Of a DNA stretch of 64,000 nt, positions 1-11,381 are shown piece by piece. How positions within the stretch are numbered: the first letter of the stretch is position 1; each line of letters begins with the position of its first letter. The stretch is from NCBI GenBank assembly GCA_032358165.1, contig JAALGY010000033.1:2976001-3040000 (forward strand), read 5' to 3'. A program made the position numbers and the translations under genes. The DNA comes from Diplosphaera chodatii (lineage: Eukaryota > Chlorophyta > Trebouxiophyceae > Prasiolales > Stichococcaceae). Under the pieces are notes generated by a model. The model made no database searches. It was not told where the DNA came from and worked only from the letters and a program-made list of their open reading frames with translations.

Positions 1-3000
1 GCAGCTGCACCTGCAGAAGGTGACGGACGACAGTTGTCAGCAGCCCACGCAGTAGACCCTGACATGGGGCGAGTGCATCAAACGCCGTCAGTGCCAGGGC
101 GATCAAACGTTCAGCACCACTCCCACACACATCAGCAAGCTGCACCTGTCACGAAGAAGAAGATGGACGGCACGAACAGCGCCAGGGGCCAGGACCCCGT
201 GAGATCCAGGATCGCGCCCGTGGTCACAACACCGATGATGCCCGGGATGGCGCCTGCCGTGTTGGTCATGCCTGCAGCACCAGGATCCGCCACCGTCCCG
301 TCACGTGTATGTGAGTACCTCCCTGGCAAATCTTCTCGCAACTGCACGGCCAACGTCAGATGACCAGGCAGAGTCTGGTCTCTTTGGCCATGCACAGGCT
401 GTGCTGCTGACACCCACCCAGGAGCAGGGGCGCATGGCGTGGCGACAAGTCCGCATGGTTGCAGTACCTGTGGCCAGCAAGCATCCTGCTCGTCAGCATG
501 CTGCCTCCGCTAGCATACTGCCTGATGAGCCGCACCTGTATGTCAGGCACTGCACATGAACATCGAGAGCACGCATGGCGGTGCACACATGGCACAGCAC
601 TCACAAGCCTGCGAGCGAGAAGCTGGCCAGCCCCAGGCACCCAGTGATGAGGCCTGCACGGCAGGAACAGCTGCTCGCGTCTCAGCTGCACGAAGTTGCT
701 CGGCAGCCATATGCAACGACAGCCGAGCAGCAGTACATTGGCAGGCTGAAGCGGCTGGATTGCCGGCACGTGACTGACACGCTGCGGAGAAGGGCACATG
801 CAGGGTGACAGCAAGCACGTGTCAAAGTTGCACAACCCACCAACGGCGAGCCAGCTGCTGTCTGTGAAGGAGGCGGCAGTGAGCAGCGCGGATGGCCCCA
901 AGAATGCAATGCACTGGCTGATCTTGCGCACGCGCTCGACCTCTACGCCACGGTCGATCAGTGCGTCTGCTGCAGGGCCTGCAATGCCTGATGCCAGCAG
1001 CGCCGCAACTGGGGGCGCTAAAGACACCTGCCATCACAAGCGCAGATGGTGATGAGCTGCTGGGACATTGACGCGTGCGCAAGCTGGCGCGCAGAAGCAT
1101 ACGTGTTGCATCGCACGCAAAAGCACCTGTGCTGCCTGAGAAAGGTTAAGGCTGAGGGTATCCGTGAAATACGTCGGCAGCCATGCCAGCATGGTGTAGT
1201 GGAACCTGGGGCAAAACAGCAGACTGCTACGGTTTGCAGCTTGAAATCGATGCAGACATGCCACGAGGGCATCCAGATATTCACGGATAACATGCAGAAC
1301 GATTTACAAAGATGTAACAATTTCCTGTACGGACCAGTTGTTGACGAAATGTGTGTAAGCCAGCGCCCGCACAGGTGTGTTGCGCAGGAACGCACGCCAC
1401 GGTGTCACCTGCGCAGATTACGATGCATCGGTGTTCCGTTGCAAAGGTGTGATATGGCAAGCTGCCACACGAGCAGTAATGTCAACGTTGGCAACAAACC
1501 TGTGGGTTGGAGGCCGTCGAACTGTCCTGGGCAGGCTCGTTCAGAGCACGTGCTACCGCTGGATCCCGCTGCTCAATGCCTGTCATGACAGACTGAAACC
1601 ACAGCACCCACACCAGGCCTGCAAACCAATGCCGGCCATACAGTGTTTATGTGCTGACGTTCATGACTGCAGCTGGCCCAAGGACCTGTGATGCAGAACG
1701 GGACTGTTGACATGGCAACTGCAGCGAATGCACCATGAAAACAACCCACCTGCGATGCCAAAAATGTAAAACACCGTTTCCCAGCCAAAGTTCTCAATCA
1801 GCGGCGGCGCGACCAGAAGGCCCAGCAGGCTTCCCACGTGCAGACCGCTGAAGATGAAGCTGATGGCACGGGAGCGCTCGTTCTTGGCAATGACACGCGC
1901 CACCATGTCCGTGGCGCCCGAGGGTGCCACACCCTCGCCCAGTCCCACCAGTGCCCGTGACGCATACAGCCCTGCAGAAGATGATCATCAACACCTCAGA
2001 TGTCCGCAACATGCAAGTCGCATGACCTCTGTATCAACGAAAACCCCATGGAGCATGCACCATATGTTTCAGCAATCCAGGGAGGATGTTGATACTGCTC
2101 CAGCAGAACCACCTCGACTCATGTACAGTGGAGCGTCCACATGCGCAACATCCAGCCACATGATTGTGCACATGCCCGCGCCAGATACCTGGGATGGAGC
2201 CAGCAACCAGCGGGACGACGGCGGTGGCAGCAGACCACAGGCTGACGCCTGAGGGCAGCACCTTGCGGCCTCCAATGGTTGAATTCAGGTAGCCGCCCGG
2301 GATCTGGCTGAGAGCGTAGCCCCAAAAGAAGGAGCTCTGCACCAGGCCAGACACCGTCGGCGACCAGCCGAAGTCTTGCGCCATTGGAATAATCGCCACA
2401 CTGATGTTGACCTGCATGTATGGGACCCACATCATTGCACTTGCACTGCTTCCAACACTGTGGCCCTTTCCAGCATGCAGCAGCGTTGCTGCATCATTGC
2501 TAATGCAAGCCCAGCTTATGGCTGGAGGCAAGCAGTCCCACCTTGTCCATGTTGCAGATCACAAAGGCGAGGCTTGTGGCCACGACCATCTGGTACCGTG
2601 CAGGCAGGGCATTCCACCCCTTTGCAAGCTCCTTCACCTGGCCATGACAAACTTCTGCATCTCTGGCGGCTCGTCCTAGTTGTACAGGCACATAATAGCA
2701 GCAGCACTGTACATGAGCACGTCGCCCTACAGACCTCACAGCATGACACTCAAATGCACAGCTTTGAGCACCTCGACTCCATCCTCGCCAATCAGCTGTG
2801 CTGACTCATCACCCGACTGCGACGCGCCATTGTCGCTGATTTCAGCTGACACTGAAGCGCTGGCGAGGCTGCTGGGCTGCTGTGCAGCTGCATCTGGCGT
2901 TGCAGGATCCCAATCTACCTCCCGCTCCTGCCGTGAGGCACGGCAGATGAGCAGGTGGTGCCGATGCTGCCATACCACGCTGCTGCTGCGCTGCGCAGGC

Positions 3001-3005
3001 TGCAT
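1..3005 (-). CDS. PHT4/ANTR-like plastid anion (phosphate) transporter, 3' end outside window
   Basis: A major facilitator of the SLC17/PHT4 type, which moves inorganic phosphate or organic anions across a membrane, in plants often the plastid envelope or thylakoid. In order on the minus strand I read an acidic N-terminal exon, VKELAKGWNALPARYQMVV with the first membrane helix (about 2540-2660), NISVAIIPMAQDFGWSPTVS and SSFFWGYALSQIPGGYL (2240-2420), EGVAPSGATDMVARV and FSGLHVGSLLGLLVAPPLI (1780-1950), MLAWLPTYFTDTLSLNLSQA (1130-1210), GIAGPAADALIDRGVEVERV (900-1010), HADLSPRHAPLLLG (about 390-420) and MTNTAGAIPGIIGVVTTGAI (about 200-270). These match PHT4 proteins closely. The start at 3005 is chosen for its good context and a short arginine-rich presequence ending near LICRAS; in-frame ATGs further upstream remain possible. 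The final exon lies beyond the left edge. Confidence 0.85.
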
Positions 3006-3867
3006 GGTGGTCGGGCAGCTGCGGTCCAGGCCTGTTGCATGCCTGCACATTGTCAGCAAGCGCACCCTGCTCAGTGCCGGTCGCGCACGGCTTTTCATGC
3101 TACGCCCAGCAGCCTGCGGCTTGCCTCGAATGCCGAGCTGCAGAAAGGGGTCACAGAACGTCTTGGGAATCAGATGCGGGGCCTGACTATGTCCCAGGTG
3201 ATAGGCAGTGCCACCCCACCTGGGCACATGTGCCAGCAGTGGCCCGCTCATGCTGGCCACGGCGGTTTGAGCCTTGCTGCTGGTGATGTGCGGCGCCATG
3301 AATCCAGAACCGGAGGTACGTGGCTATCAGCAATCGATGGCAGTCAAGCTCCCCAGGGTCATTGCGGGATCTAACAGGAGCTCGGTCAAGTTTGCAGGTG
3401 CAGCTCAAGGAGTGGATTCGACTGTTCGCGCCAAGTCGACACAGAGACCTTTGCAACAGTTTATCTGTTGCGGTGCACTCGCAAGTCGATATGTCGACCT
3501 GCAAGGACAGAACGAGACAGCAGTGCCATGCCACAGAGTCTGACTGACGTCAGGGCTTGTTCCTGACGCGGCATTGCGTGATCCCCCAAACAAAATGACA
3601 TCGATGTGCAAGTTTGCAGCATTCCTCCTTCAAACTGGATCCGGAAGCGAGGAAAGTTATCTGCGCCTTGCTGACATGAGCTTGCCTTGCTACGCTACGG
3701 CCGGATTGTCAGTGCAAGGGTGCATTCAGTCCGAGACTCCAATTTGATCACCATGATGGAACCAACCGCATGTATAGCACTCTCGGCACATATGCCAGTG
3801 CTGATGCAAGCGCTTTTGATCGGCGCTCTGACCCATAGTTATTGACATCGCTTGGTTTCATTTACAG
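3006..3867. promoter_or_regulatory. divergent promoter / 5' UTR region, transporter and galacturonokinase
   Basis: About 860 bases lie between two divergently transcribed genes. They must hold both promoters, leader sequences and probably the first exon of the galacturonokinase, which I could not place. I see no clear TATA box, repeat or RNA gene. The open frames here look like chance. Confidence 0.4.
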
Positions 3868-6270
3868 TGCGTTAGCGGCAACACGACACGGAGATGCATG
3901 CAGAAGGATCTTCCGTCAGAAATTGCACGTGGCCGTCCCAGCAACAGGTCATTCACTGTGGCTTGAGATTGCTGCATGTTGTTTTGGCACCCGGCAGGCG
4001 GTCGGCCAAGGGGCCGGTCGGCTTGATGTTGTACACCGCTTGGTGCAGGTGTTGGATATTGCAGCACAGCTCGAAGGGAAGGGTGGCGTGTCACCTACAG
4101 CCGCTGCTGCGGTACAAGTGCCGTACAGGGTATGCCCGCTGGGTGCGCATGTCGACCACCAGGCAAGTGTGCGGGCCACCCCATTGGGTTTCAGAGGATG
4201 TTGGGAGTTGTGATTGCACTGCCCTGCCAGTGAAATTTGGCTGAAGGCATATGTCATCTGTGCAGGGTGGCTGCATCAGCGGCATGGCCCTCGACTTCGG
4301 CATCACCCTGGTGTTTACACCGCGGACAGATCGCGTGGTGCACATGAGGTCACTGAACTTTGGCGGGAGTGTGGAGTTCAGCCTGGACCATGTACCGCCA
4401 TGCGTTCGTGGCAACAGCGGGCCCGAGGAGAACAACTGGTATGCTTTGCAGTGCAGCAGATGTACGGACTTTGCACCTTGCCCGTGGATCGGCTGTCACA
4501 GGGATACACCTTACACGATTGGCGTGCATTGCAGGGGCAACTTTCCGCGGGGAGCGGTGCGGGCGCTGCAAACCCGGCAGCACCGGTGACCCAAGCTCAT
4601 TGTATGGCAGAGTTGTGCCTTTAGATGTGGGCCTGGTGTATGTACATGCTGTAGGCTGTACAGGTTTGCACCTCAACCTTGTTTGGAAAACATGTGCTTG
4701 ATCTTCGCAGGCTGCAGAATGGCATGTCTGGTGTGCTGATAGCACCTAGCGGCCTAGACAGTAGTGGCATCAGCTCATCTGCGGCCGTTGGCACAGCTTG
4801 CCTGATGGCGCTGGAGCACGCAAATGAGTTGACACTCAGCATCAGCGAGAATGTCGAGCTAGACAGGTGAAGCCTCACAGCATCGCACCCATTGGAATCT
4901 GCATGCTGTGTTTCGGTGCTGACCGCATTGTTGGACACTTGCATGTTACCACAGGCTCATAGAGAACGAATATCTGGGGCTCAAGAATGGTGTCATGGAC
5001 CAGAGCATCGTGCTGGGTGCCTCCGCTGGTTTGTTGACCGTGGTGGACTGCAAGCGGCGTACCATCCAGCATCACACCCCGCCATGGGTCTCAGAAGGTA
5101 TGATTGATGATGTTGCTAATCCAGTGCATCCCGTCTTGCTGTGTAAGTGTTTCTGAAACGCATGCGAACGTGTCAATAACACCTGTTGGCAGTCCTCCTG
5201 CAGGCAGTGATCCTCCGTATGCCATACTGCTTGCATTCAGCGGCATACGCGAGGCGCTGGCTGCGGGCTCCGGGTTCAACGATCGTGTTGCGGAGTGCCA
5301 TGCCGCCGCTGAACAGCTGCTGGCACGCGTCGGCCGCAGTGGCGAACAGGCCCTGCTCGGTCAGCTGTCGCATGAAGAGTACAGCAAGCACAAGGCTTCG
5401 CTTGGTGCGGTGTCATGTGCATTGGTGCCCCTGTATGTCCTGCTGCCTGCAGCAACCAATGCCCAAGGCGTCCCAATGCACATGCCCTTTACTCCCTGAG
5501 CAACAATGCGCTGCATCAGCTTACAACCATTGTACATGCATCATCGACCAGACCGCTATGTGAGCGGTTTCTTCCCATCGTGGTCGATGCGTGCGGACTG
5601 CTGTGGCCAGGTGACACCGGGCCGGCGCGGCGGGCTGAGCACTTCTTCACAGAAACAGCCCGAGTGGCGGAGGGCGCACGACTGTGGGAGGCAGGCGACA
5701 TTGCTGCCTTTGGGGCGCTCATGAATGCCAGCGGCCGCAGCTCAGCCCAGAACTATGAGGTAAACATGGCACCATGCGTCAAGGCAGCAATACATTCAGT
5801 TGTCGAGGGTATGCACTGCATGTTCAGCGTCTATTGACGTCCAGATGGGTGAAGTTTGTTCACCTGGTGGCTCTGCAAATCTGCAGGTCGGGTCGCCGCA
5901 GCTGAAGTGCCTGCAGGACCTCCTGCATAGCTGCGACGGCGTGTATGGGGCGCGCTTCAGCGGAGCTGGCACCCGCGGTGCCTGCGTGGCGCTTGTGCAT
6001 GCAGAAGCCACTGAGCAAGTGGCTACAGAGGCAAGTTGCTCTAATTGTCCTGTGCACGCAAGTATACGGACGTGTGTATATGCGGATGTGGTTGATTTGC
6101 ACCCGCAATGCATACTTGTCTTCCTGGGAAACCTCATTGCAGGGTCCCTGCTGGCGCAGGTAATGCAGGCCTATGCCAGTGCGTTTCCACATTTGGCAGA
6201 CGCTGCTCAGGTCATTGTGAGCTCCTCCAGCGATGGCGCAAGACTATTGACGTTGCAACGACCAGAGTAG
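3868..6270 (+). CDS. galacturonokinase (GHMP kinase family)
   Basis: Phosphorylates D-galacturonic acid at C1 in the salvage of pectin-type sugars to UDP-GalA. Exon translations follow the plant enzyme (Arabidopsis At3g10700) along its length: VPYRVCPLGAHVDHQ (about 4110-4162), CISGMALDFGITLVF, LNFGGSVEFSLDHVPP (4266-4435), the GHMP ATP-binding loop SGLDSSGISSSAAVGTACL with ANELTLSISENVELDR (4710-4868), ENEYLGLKNGVMDQSIVLG (4960-5020), ILLAFSGIREALAAGSGFND (5220-5285), AEHFFTETARVAEGARLWEA, NASGRSSAQNYE (5635-5758), and the GHMP motif 3 segment GVYGARFSGAGTRGACVALV (5940-5995). The stop is at 6268-6270. The intron after HVDHQ starts with GC (4163) in a perfect AG/GCAAGT context. No in-frame ATG precedes the first recognisable exon, so the true start is further upstream; 3868 marks only a plausible acceptor. 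Confidence 0.85.
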
Positions 6271-6360
6271 ACCTAATTCAGCATGTCGATCAGCTTTTTC
6301 CCGTGGAATTGGATTGGCATTGGTCTGACAACCTTTTGGAATGCGTTCAAACTCAGAACT

Positions 6361-6384
6361 GCGATACTGCGATACTGCGATACT
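6361..6384. repeat. three tandem copies of GCGATACT
   Basis: Three perfect copies of the octamer GCGATACT in the short gap between the convergent 3' ends of the galacturonokinase and PEX11 genes. It looks like a simple minisatellite in 3' UTR or spacer sequence. Confidence 0.9.
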
Positions 6385-6432
6385 GATATAAACATCAGTT
6401 GCAGGCAGAATGTGGTCCCAGATTGACAGATG

Positions 6433-7941
6433 TCACCGCGGCCAATTCTTATGGGCGCTGATACCTGCTGACAGCAAACCCAGCAGCGACAGGAAGACAG
6501 GGCTGCTGAGTCGGCCCTTGCCATCTGCAGAGGAATCTGGCCACGCGTCATTGGACACATCTCACAGAAGATGAGTTGGATGCAGTGCCCAGCAGTGTGC
6601 ACCATGAACATGGCATCACCAAACAGGCGGCACCGAGACTTCACCTCGCAGGTCGTTCGCTGCCAGCGCTGCGTCTGCAATGTCCTGCACCACGGCCAGT
6701 GTGCGCAGTGTGCGCTTGAAGCGCAGCGCCCCCAGCTGCTGTAGCAATTGCTGCTCCTCCAGCTTTTCCCCTTTTTCGCCATCCTTGTCACCAGTCCCCT
6801 GTATGTCGATCCAGACTGTCGGTGTCAGTGTAGATGTGCATGTGTGTGCATAGCAGCATGCACCTACCCTGCCGTTCAACAGCTGCATGGCGCTGTATTC
6901 GACAATGCCATGCACATGACCGTACAAGCCCTTCTTGTGTGCACACCGCAACAACAAGCTTGCGACCGATAAGCAACAGCTATACACCGACCTGGGGCAG
7001 CCGCAACAGCCGCCGCTGCAGTGATGCCTCCTCGTGGCGCAGCAGCAGCAGCTGGAATGCGCCAAAGGCGAGGCTGCCTGCATAGCCCACCAGCTCCGCC
7101 CCCGCTGACAGCCGGCTCACCTGCGGCGACAGGCGCTTTGCAAGCACGCCGGCCTTGATCAGCCTGCACCAGATCGCGACTGGCTCGACGATAGAAAGGG
7201 TTGCGCTGACGATGGCCAGGAGCATACTGAGGGTCAACAGCTACACGACTGTGGTGCAAGCAGTGAACAACACTTTGCATTGTAGGCAAGCCCACCAGGT
7301 GACCTGCTCCAGGAACAAGTAGACGACCTCGCCGCCCGCCGCAACCAGCTGCGCTACCCACATGTGACTCCTTGTCGACAGCTTCCGCAGCTTGTCCACG
7401 TCCGCAAGGAATTTGCCCAGCTTCAGCGCCTTCCTGCATTACTGACGTGGCCAGCGGATCCCGCCTGGAACAGCTTGCCCATGGTGCCATGCTTGGTCAC
7501 GCACGTCTTGGCATGTTCGGGCCAGGAGACAGGCAAGTTGTCGCATTCGAGTTGCTGACCACTTGTACCGAGCGTGTCTGCATCTACCCGCCTGGTGGTG
7601 CCGACGCTGGACTCAAAGCTGCGCAGCTGCATGGCCAGCGGCGTGTCCTTGCCCGAAAGCACGCTCACCAGGCTGAGCTTTGCTGCGTACCGTAGGAGCT
7701 TGAGCGTCTGCAGATGACATGATAACGATGTCAACTGTGCAGGCTGGACATTGACGATGTGCACTGCCTGCAGGTCTGGCATCGACCACCATTGAGCGAA
7801 TCGCCATGACAACTGCTTTCTTGATATGACCCCGCGGCTGCACACCTTGTCGATACCATCGCGCTTCTGCAGGAACGTAATAGTCTTGTCCAGCGTGTCT
7901 GGCCCCTTATGTTCGGCTTGATGCACGAGCGCAACCGCCAT
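6433..7941 (-). CDS. PEX11: peroxisomal membrane protein PEX11
   Basis: PEX11 remodels the peroxisomal membrane during elongation and division. The minus-strand exons give DTLDKTITFLQKRDGIDK (start exon from ATG 7941), LLRYAAKLSLVSVL with LRSFESSVGTTRR (7570-7705), LGKFLADVDKLRKLSTRSHM followed by VYLFLEQVTWW (7290-7415), SIVEPVAIWCRLIKAG and GYAGSLAFGAFQLLLL (7000-7230), a linker rich in E/Q/L (6650-6800), and a C-terminal exon SPVFLSLLGLLSAGISAHKN ending in WPR at 6433. This is the family pattern: an N-terminal amphipathic helix, a LGKFLR-like motif and a hydrophobic C-terminal helix. The size, about 240 residues, is normal. The gene converges on the galacturonokinase with about 160 bases between stop codons. 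Confidence 0.88.
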
Positions 7942-8570
7942 GACGCAGGACGATTATTTTCGACGAGTACCACTCAGATAGCCCGATCCAGATGTTCGAC
8001 AGGCACGGTGAAAGCGCTCAAGACCTGTCATAAGACATCGACCACACGCGAACCTCTGCTTTGCGTACCTGCACCTGCCTGCTGACCAGACGCACACTGC
8101 AGGTCTGCTGCCGCTTGGACCTGTCTATTCAAGGATCTGCAACCCTATCGCAGTAAGACTGTTGTCTATGCATCTAGCATGGGAATGAAGGCATGACCGC
8201 GCCTACACTGGCATGATGCATGCAAGTAGTAACATTCTGAATAGCACGTGTCTGAGCTGGCAACGGCACGAGGGGACGAGCTTCTGCAGAATCATCACAT
8301 TCTAGCAATCTAGCTTATAACAGGCCTGCGTTTCGACTAGACTCGTTGCAAGCTGCAGACCAGCTCTCCAGCCACTGGCAGCTTGGGCAAGTTGTGTTGT
8401 CAGCTTGCGCGCTGGCGTGCCCCACACAAGGATGCAAGATGAGTAGCAGAAAGCTGTTCGCCGGGCTTGGATACCCCACGAAAACCTGTCGCTGAGGCTA
8501 ATTTGGCAGGTTGAAGGGCCATTCCAGCGCTGCTGGGCTCGCTGTTGCTCCAGATGTGCGCGGCGCCTCG
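7942..8570. promoter_or_regulatory. divergent promoter region, PEX11 and leucine-zipper gene
   Basis: About 630 bases between divergent starts. I see no repeat, RNA gene or convincing open frame. Part of it may be 5' UTR or an upstream exon of the leucine-zipper gene. Confidence 0.4.
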
Positions 8571-10901
8571 ATGACCGGCGCCAAGGCAGGCAAGGGGGTC
8601 CCCCAGAAGCGGTCTCGTCGCGCCAAGCATAAGGTGTAGAACTTGGAACCTAGCAGCTAATCAATTCGCTTGTCTTACCGGCTAACCACCTGTTTGATGC
8701 TGCATGCGTATCCACCGGAGGTCAGTCTTGCATGTGCTTGCAGGTCGAGGAAGCGGATGCACAGGTACAGGAGCTAGAAGCGGAGCAGGAACGCCTGCAG
8801 CGCCTCAACGTCGACCTGTCGGACCGCAACTCGATACTGGAAAAGTACCTGCAGCTCAAGGACTCGCCTGAGGTCAGTTATTGTGCATGACAGCTGCCTG
8901 ATATCATGGCTCCATGCCTACCGTCATCAGGCGCCATGAGGTGGCACTTAGTGTCGCAACTAGACGTGGTCGGCCTCTGACAATGGCAGGTGACAACGGA
9001 GGAGTGGTGGCTGGACCCATCGACACGCAACTTCATCTACAGCGTCTTCGAGCCAGACAAAACCATCACCTTCACAGTGTGCGAATCCCGGCCGCTGAAG
9101 CTGAATGGCGCCGAGGTGGGCTTGCAGTTGTACAGCTCTTGCGGCCCGAGTCACAGCGTAGCATTCGACATGTTTTGCGAGCTGGTGCAGATGGTTGCTG
9201 CTGATAGTTTACGTGTCTGCTGCAGATTGCAGCGTTGCCACAGGAGCAGTACATGATGCTGTTCAAGGTGATGCATCGGCGCACTCCCAGGGACACCTTG
9301 AAGCTCCTGAAATCTCACCAGGAGGCTTCGCATCAAGCCTCGGTCATCTGCTGCGCAGATGTTTGTCGACGCATTCCAGGCAGCCATCATGGCATGCAAG
9401 GGCGAGTATGTGCGTGGCTCACCTATGGCTCTGCGCTTGGACCGGCTGTGCTTTGAGTCAGGTATGCTGCATGAGCTCTGCTGGCGCCAGCCTCGAGGCA
9501 CAATGTCCCATGCACTCCCAATCAGTGGTCCTGCCTCCTCACTAGATTGAGGTGTGTACTACTGCAGGCGCGCTGCGCTGCATTGCAGCTATCTCGCACC
9601 CCGCCAAGAAATTTAAGTACCACCTGGCTGTGTCTGAGACGACCACCACTGCAAAGGTGCGCTGCACTGCACGCTGGCTTAGCCATTTGTCGCTGGGTTG
9701 CACATCTGGCCAGGGTCGTATTCAATTTGCATGCCTGCCTGCTGAGGACCATGGTGTCAAGGCCATGCAAGACTTATCATCACTTGCACAGGCATCCCTA
9801 CATGATCGACGTCGCAGCAGATTGATTGTCGTGACTCATATGCGTCGAGCAGGCAACAGAGGTGTATCGGGACATCTTGAAGGCAATCCAGCTCACAGCC
9901 AACCAGCGGCAGCAGATGTTGGAGCTCCGGAGGCGGTTTCTGCGGCGGTATGGCGCCATCCTGCAGGACCGCCAGCGGATCGCTGGTCGGCTGCAGGTGC
10001 GAATGGCGTCACATCTCACTGCTGCGAGCAACCCTGCAAGTAGCTACTCAGCCTTCGTTCTGCCACGAGGTTTGGTGGCAGTTCACCACTGTTGGGCGTC
10101 GTTTGTGCATCTTTTAGCATTTCGAGGGCACCATGCAACCCCTGCTGCAGGCCATCTACCCGCATGGCGACTTCAACCACCAGAGCGCGTACCAGTACCT
10201 GGAGACCAGCAAGGCAGTGGAGGAGCTCCAGAAGAATTTGTGCGCTGAGATGTGCAGCTTTCTCCAGTTCCAGGTGCTGCTGTGCTGCCTTGCTTCCTGG
10301 CTGGCTGCCCCATGCACATAACGATAGCAGGTTGTGTGCTGTTGATGGTCCCTGAGACGATTCGTACACTGCAAGAGGGACCGAGTCTGGCCTGTCGTCT
10401 GCAGGTCGTCCTTTGGAAAAATTGCCTGAACAGCCTGCAGGGAGCGATGAGTGAGTCGGCAACTTGCGCCTGTCCCTGCATGCAATACCCCTGCTCTCCG
10501 CGTTGGAGCCTGATGTTCTGTTTGTACAAGAGCTGCATGAGCTTGTGATTGGTTACTGCACCTGCTCTGACACTGGTCCGCCCTGCCCCGGCAGCCTTCT
10601 GCCGTTGCTCACCAGAGTACAACCTGGACCTTGTGCACCTGGTGGGCATTGCTGGCGCTCGCAAGCACCATGAATCATGGCTGACAGGAGCAATTAACGC
10701 TGCAGTGGTCCACAGCATGTGCCTTCGGTGCACATGACACTGCGTGGCTGCCAGCGAGCGCTGGGAAACTGTGCTTCGCAGGTGAACATCATTGCGGAGG
10801 AGGATGGCGCTCCGTCCTTCTCAGACATCATTGGACGCCCGCTGCTCGCGGTGGAGGATGTCAAGGGCGAGGACCTGCTGGCCATCAAGGTGCCAAGCTG
10901 A
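8571..10901 (+). CDS. leucine-zipper protein, possible bZIP transcription factor
   Basis: Exon 1 (ATG 8571) ends in a very basic stretch, VPQKRSRRAKHK, and splices to an exon carrying a clean zipper of four leucines seven residues apart (QEL/EAEQERL/QRLNVDL/SDRNSIL, 8755-8873). Later exons read TTEEWWLDPSTRNFIYSVFE (8995-9055), FVDAFQAAIMACKGEYVRGS (9362-9421), AISHPAKKFKYHLAVSE (9590-9640), LTANQRQQMLELRRRFLRRY (9892-9951) and QPLLQAIYPHGDFNHQSAYQ (10135-10194). The last exon encodes SFSDIIGRPLLAVEDVKGED and stops at 10899-10901. The LTxxQRQxxLxLRRxFL segment resembles the region after the zipper in green algal bZIP proteins, from memory. The basic region lacks the canonical Asn and its spacing to the first zipper Leu is off by one, so DNA binding is uncertain. 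Exons between about 10330 and 10790 are poorly resolved. Confidence 0.55.
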
Positions 10902-11381
10902 CATGGCAAGCAAGATCGCAACCGCATTGGCCTGCAAATGAACTGAACGATGCAGAAGCTGATGTTGCCGACACCACGCAACTGCTCCAGCCTGGACGCA
11001 GGTGGCAGAGACCAAGCTCGACTGTGTCATCCAGCCGCTCGGGGCCCCATGACTCACGGGTCATGGGGGATGTGCAGGGCGTGAGACAGCATCTGGTTTG
11101 TACCATAGGACACATGTAGTTTTGACCAATTGTCCGGTTTCAGCAAGCTCATTTTCAAGTACGGTATTGCAGCATTCAGATCGATGTGATTGGGGTTGGC
11201 AACTGACATTATGCCAGAGCTGGCATCGGCCTACTACGCGCAGACCAGGGTCAGGAGCTGCCAGATCTATCTCCTTTGGGGCAACTTCTGTAGTGACACT
11301 CAACAGACTTGATTGCCATTGTTGCACACGATTGAATAATCTTCCTACTGAAGCTATGCGCAATTCCAAGCTGCACAGTTG
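10902..11381. other. intergenic, convergent 3' ends
   Basis: About 480 bases between two convergent stop codons. It presumably holds both 3' UTRs. Nothing else is visible. Confidence 0.5.

Noticed and set aside
6361..6384. CRISPR-like or regulatory meaning of the GCGATACT repeats
   Set aside because: Three contiguous octamers without spacers in a eukaryotic 3' spacer are a simple minisatellite.
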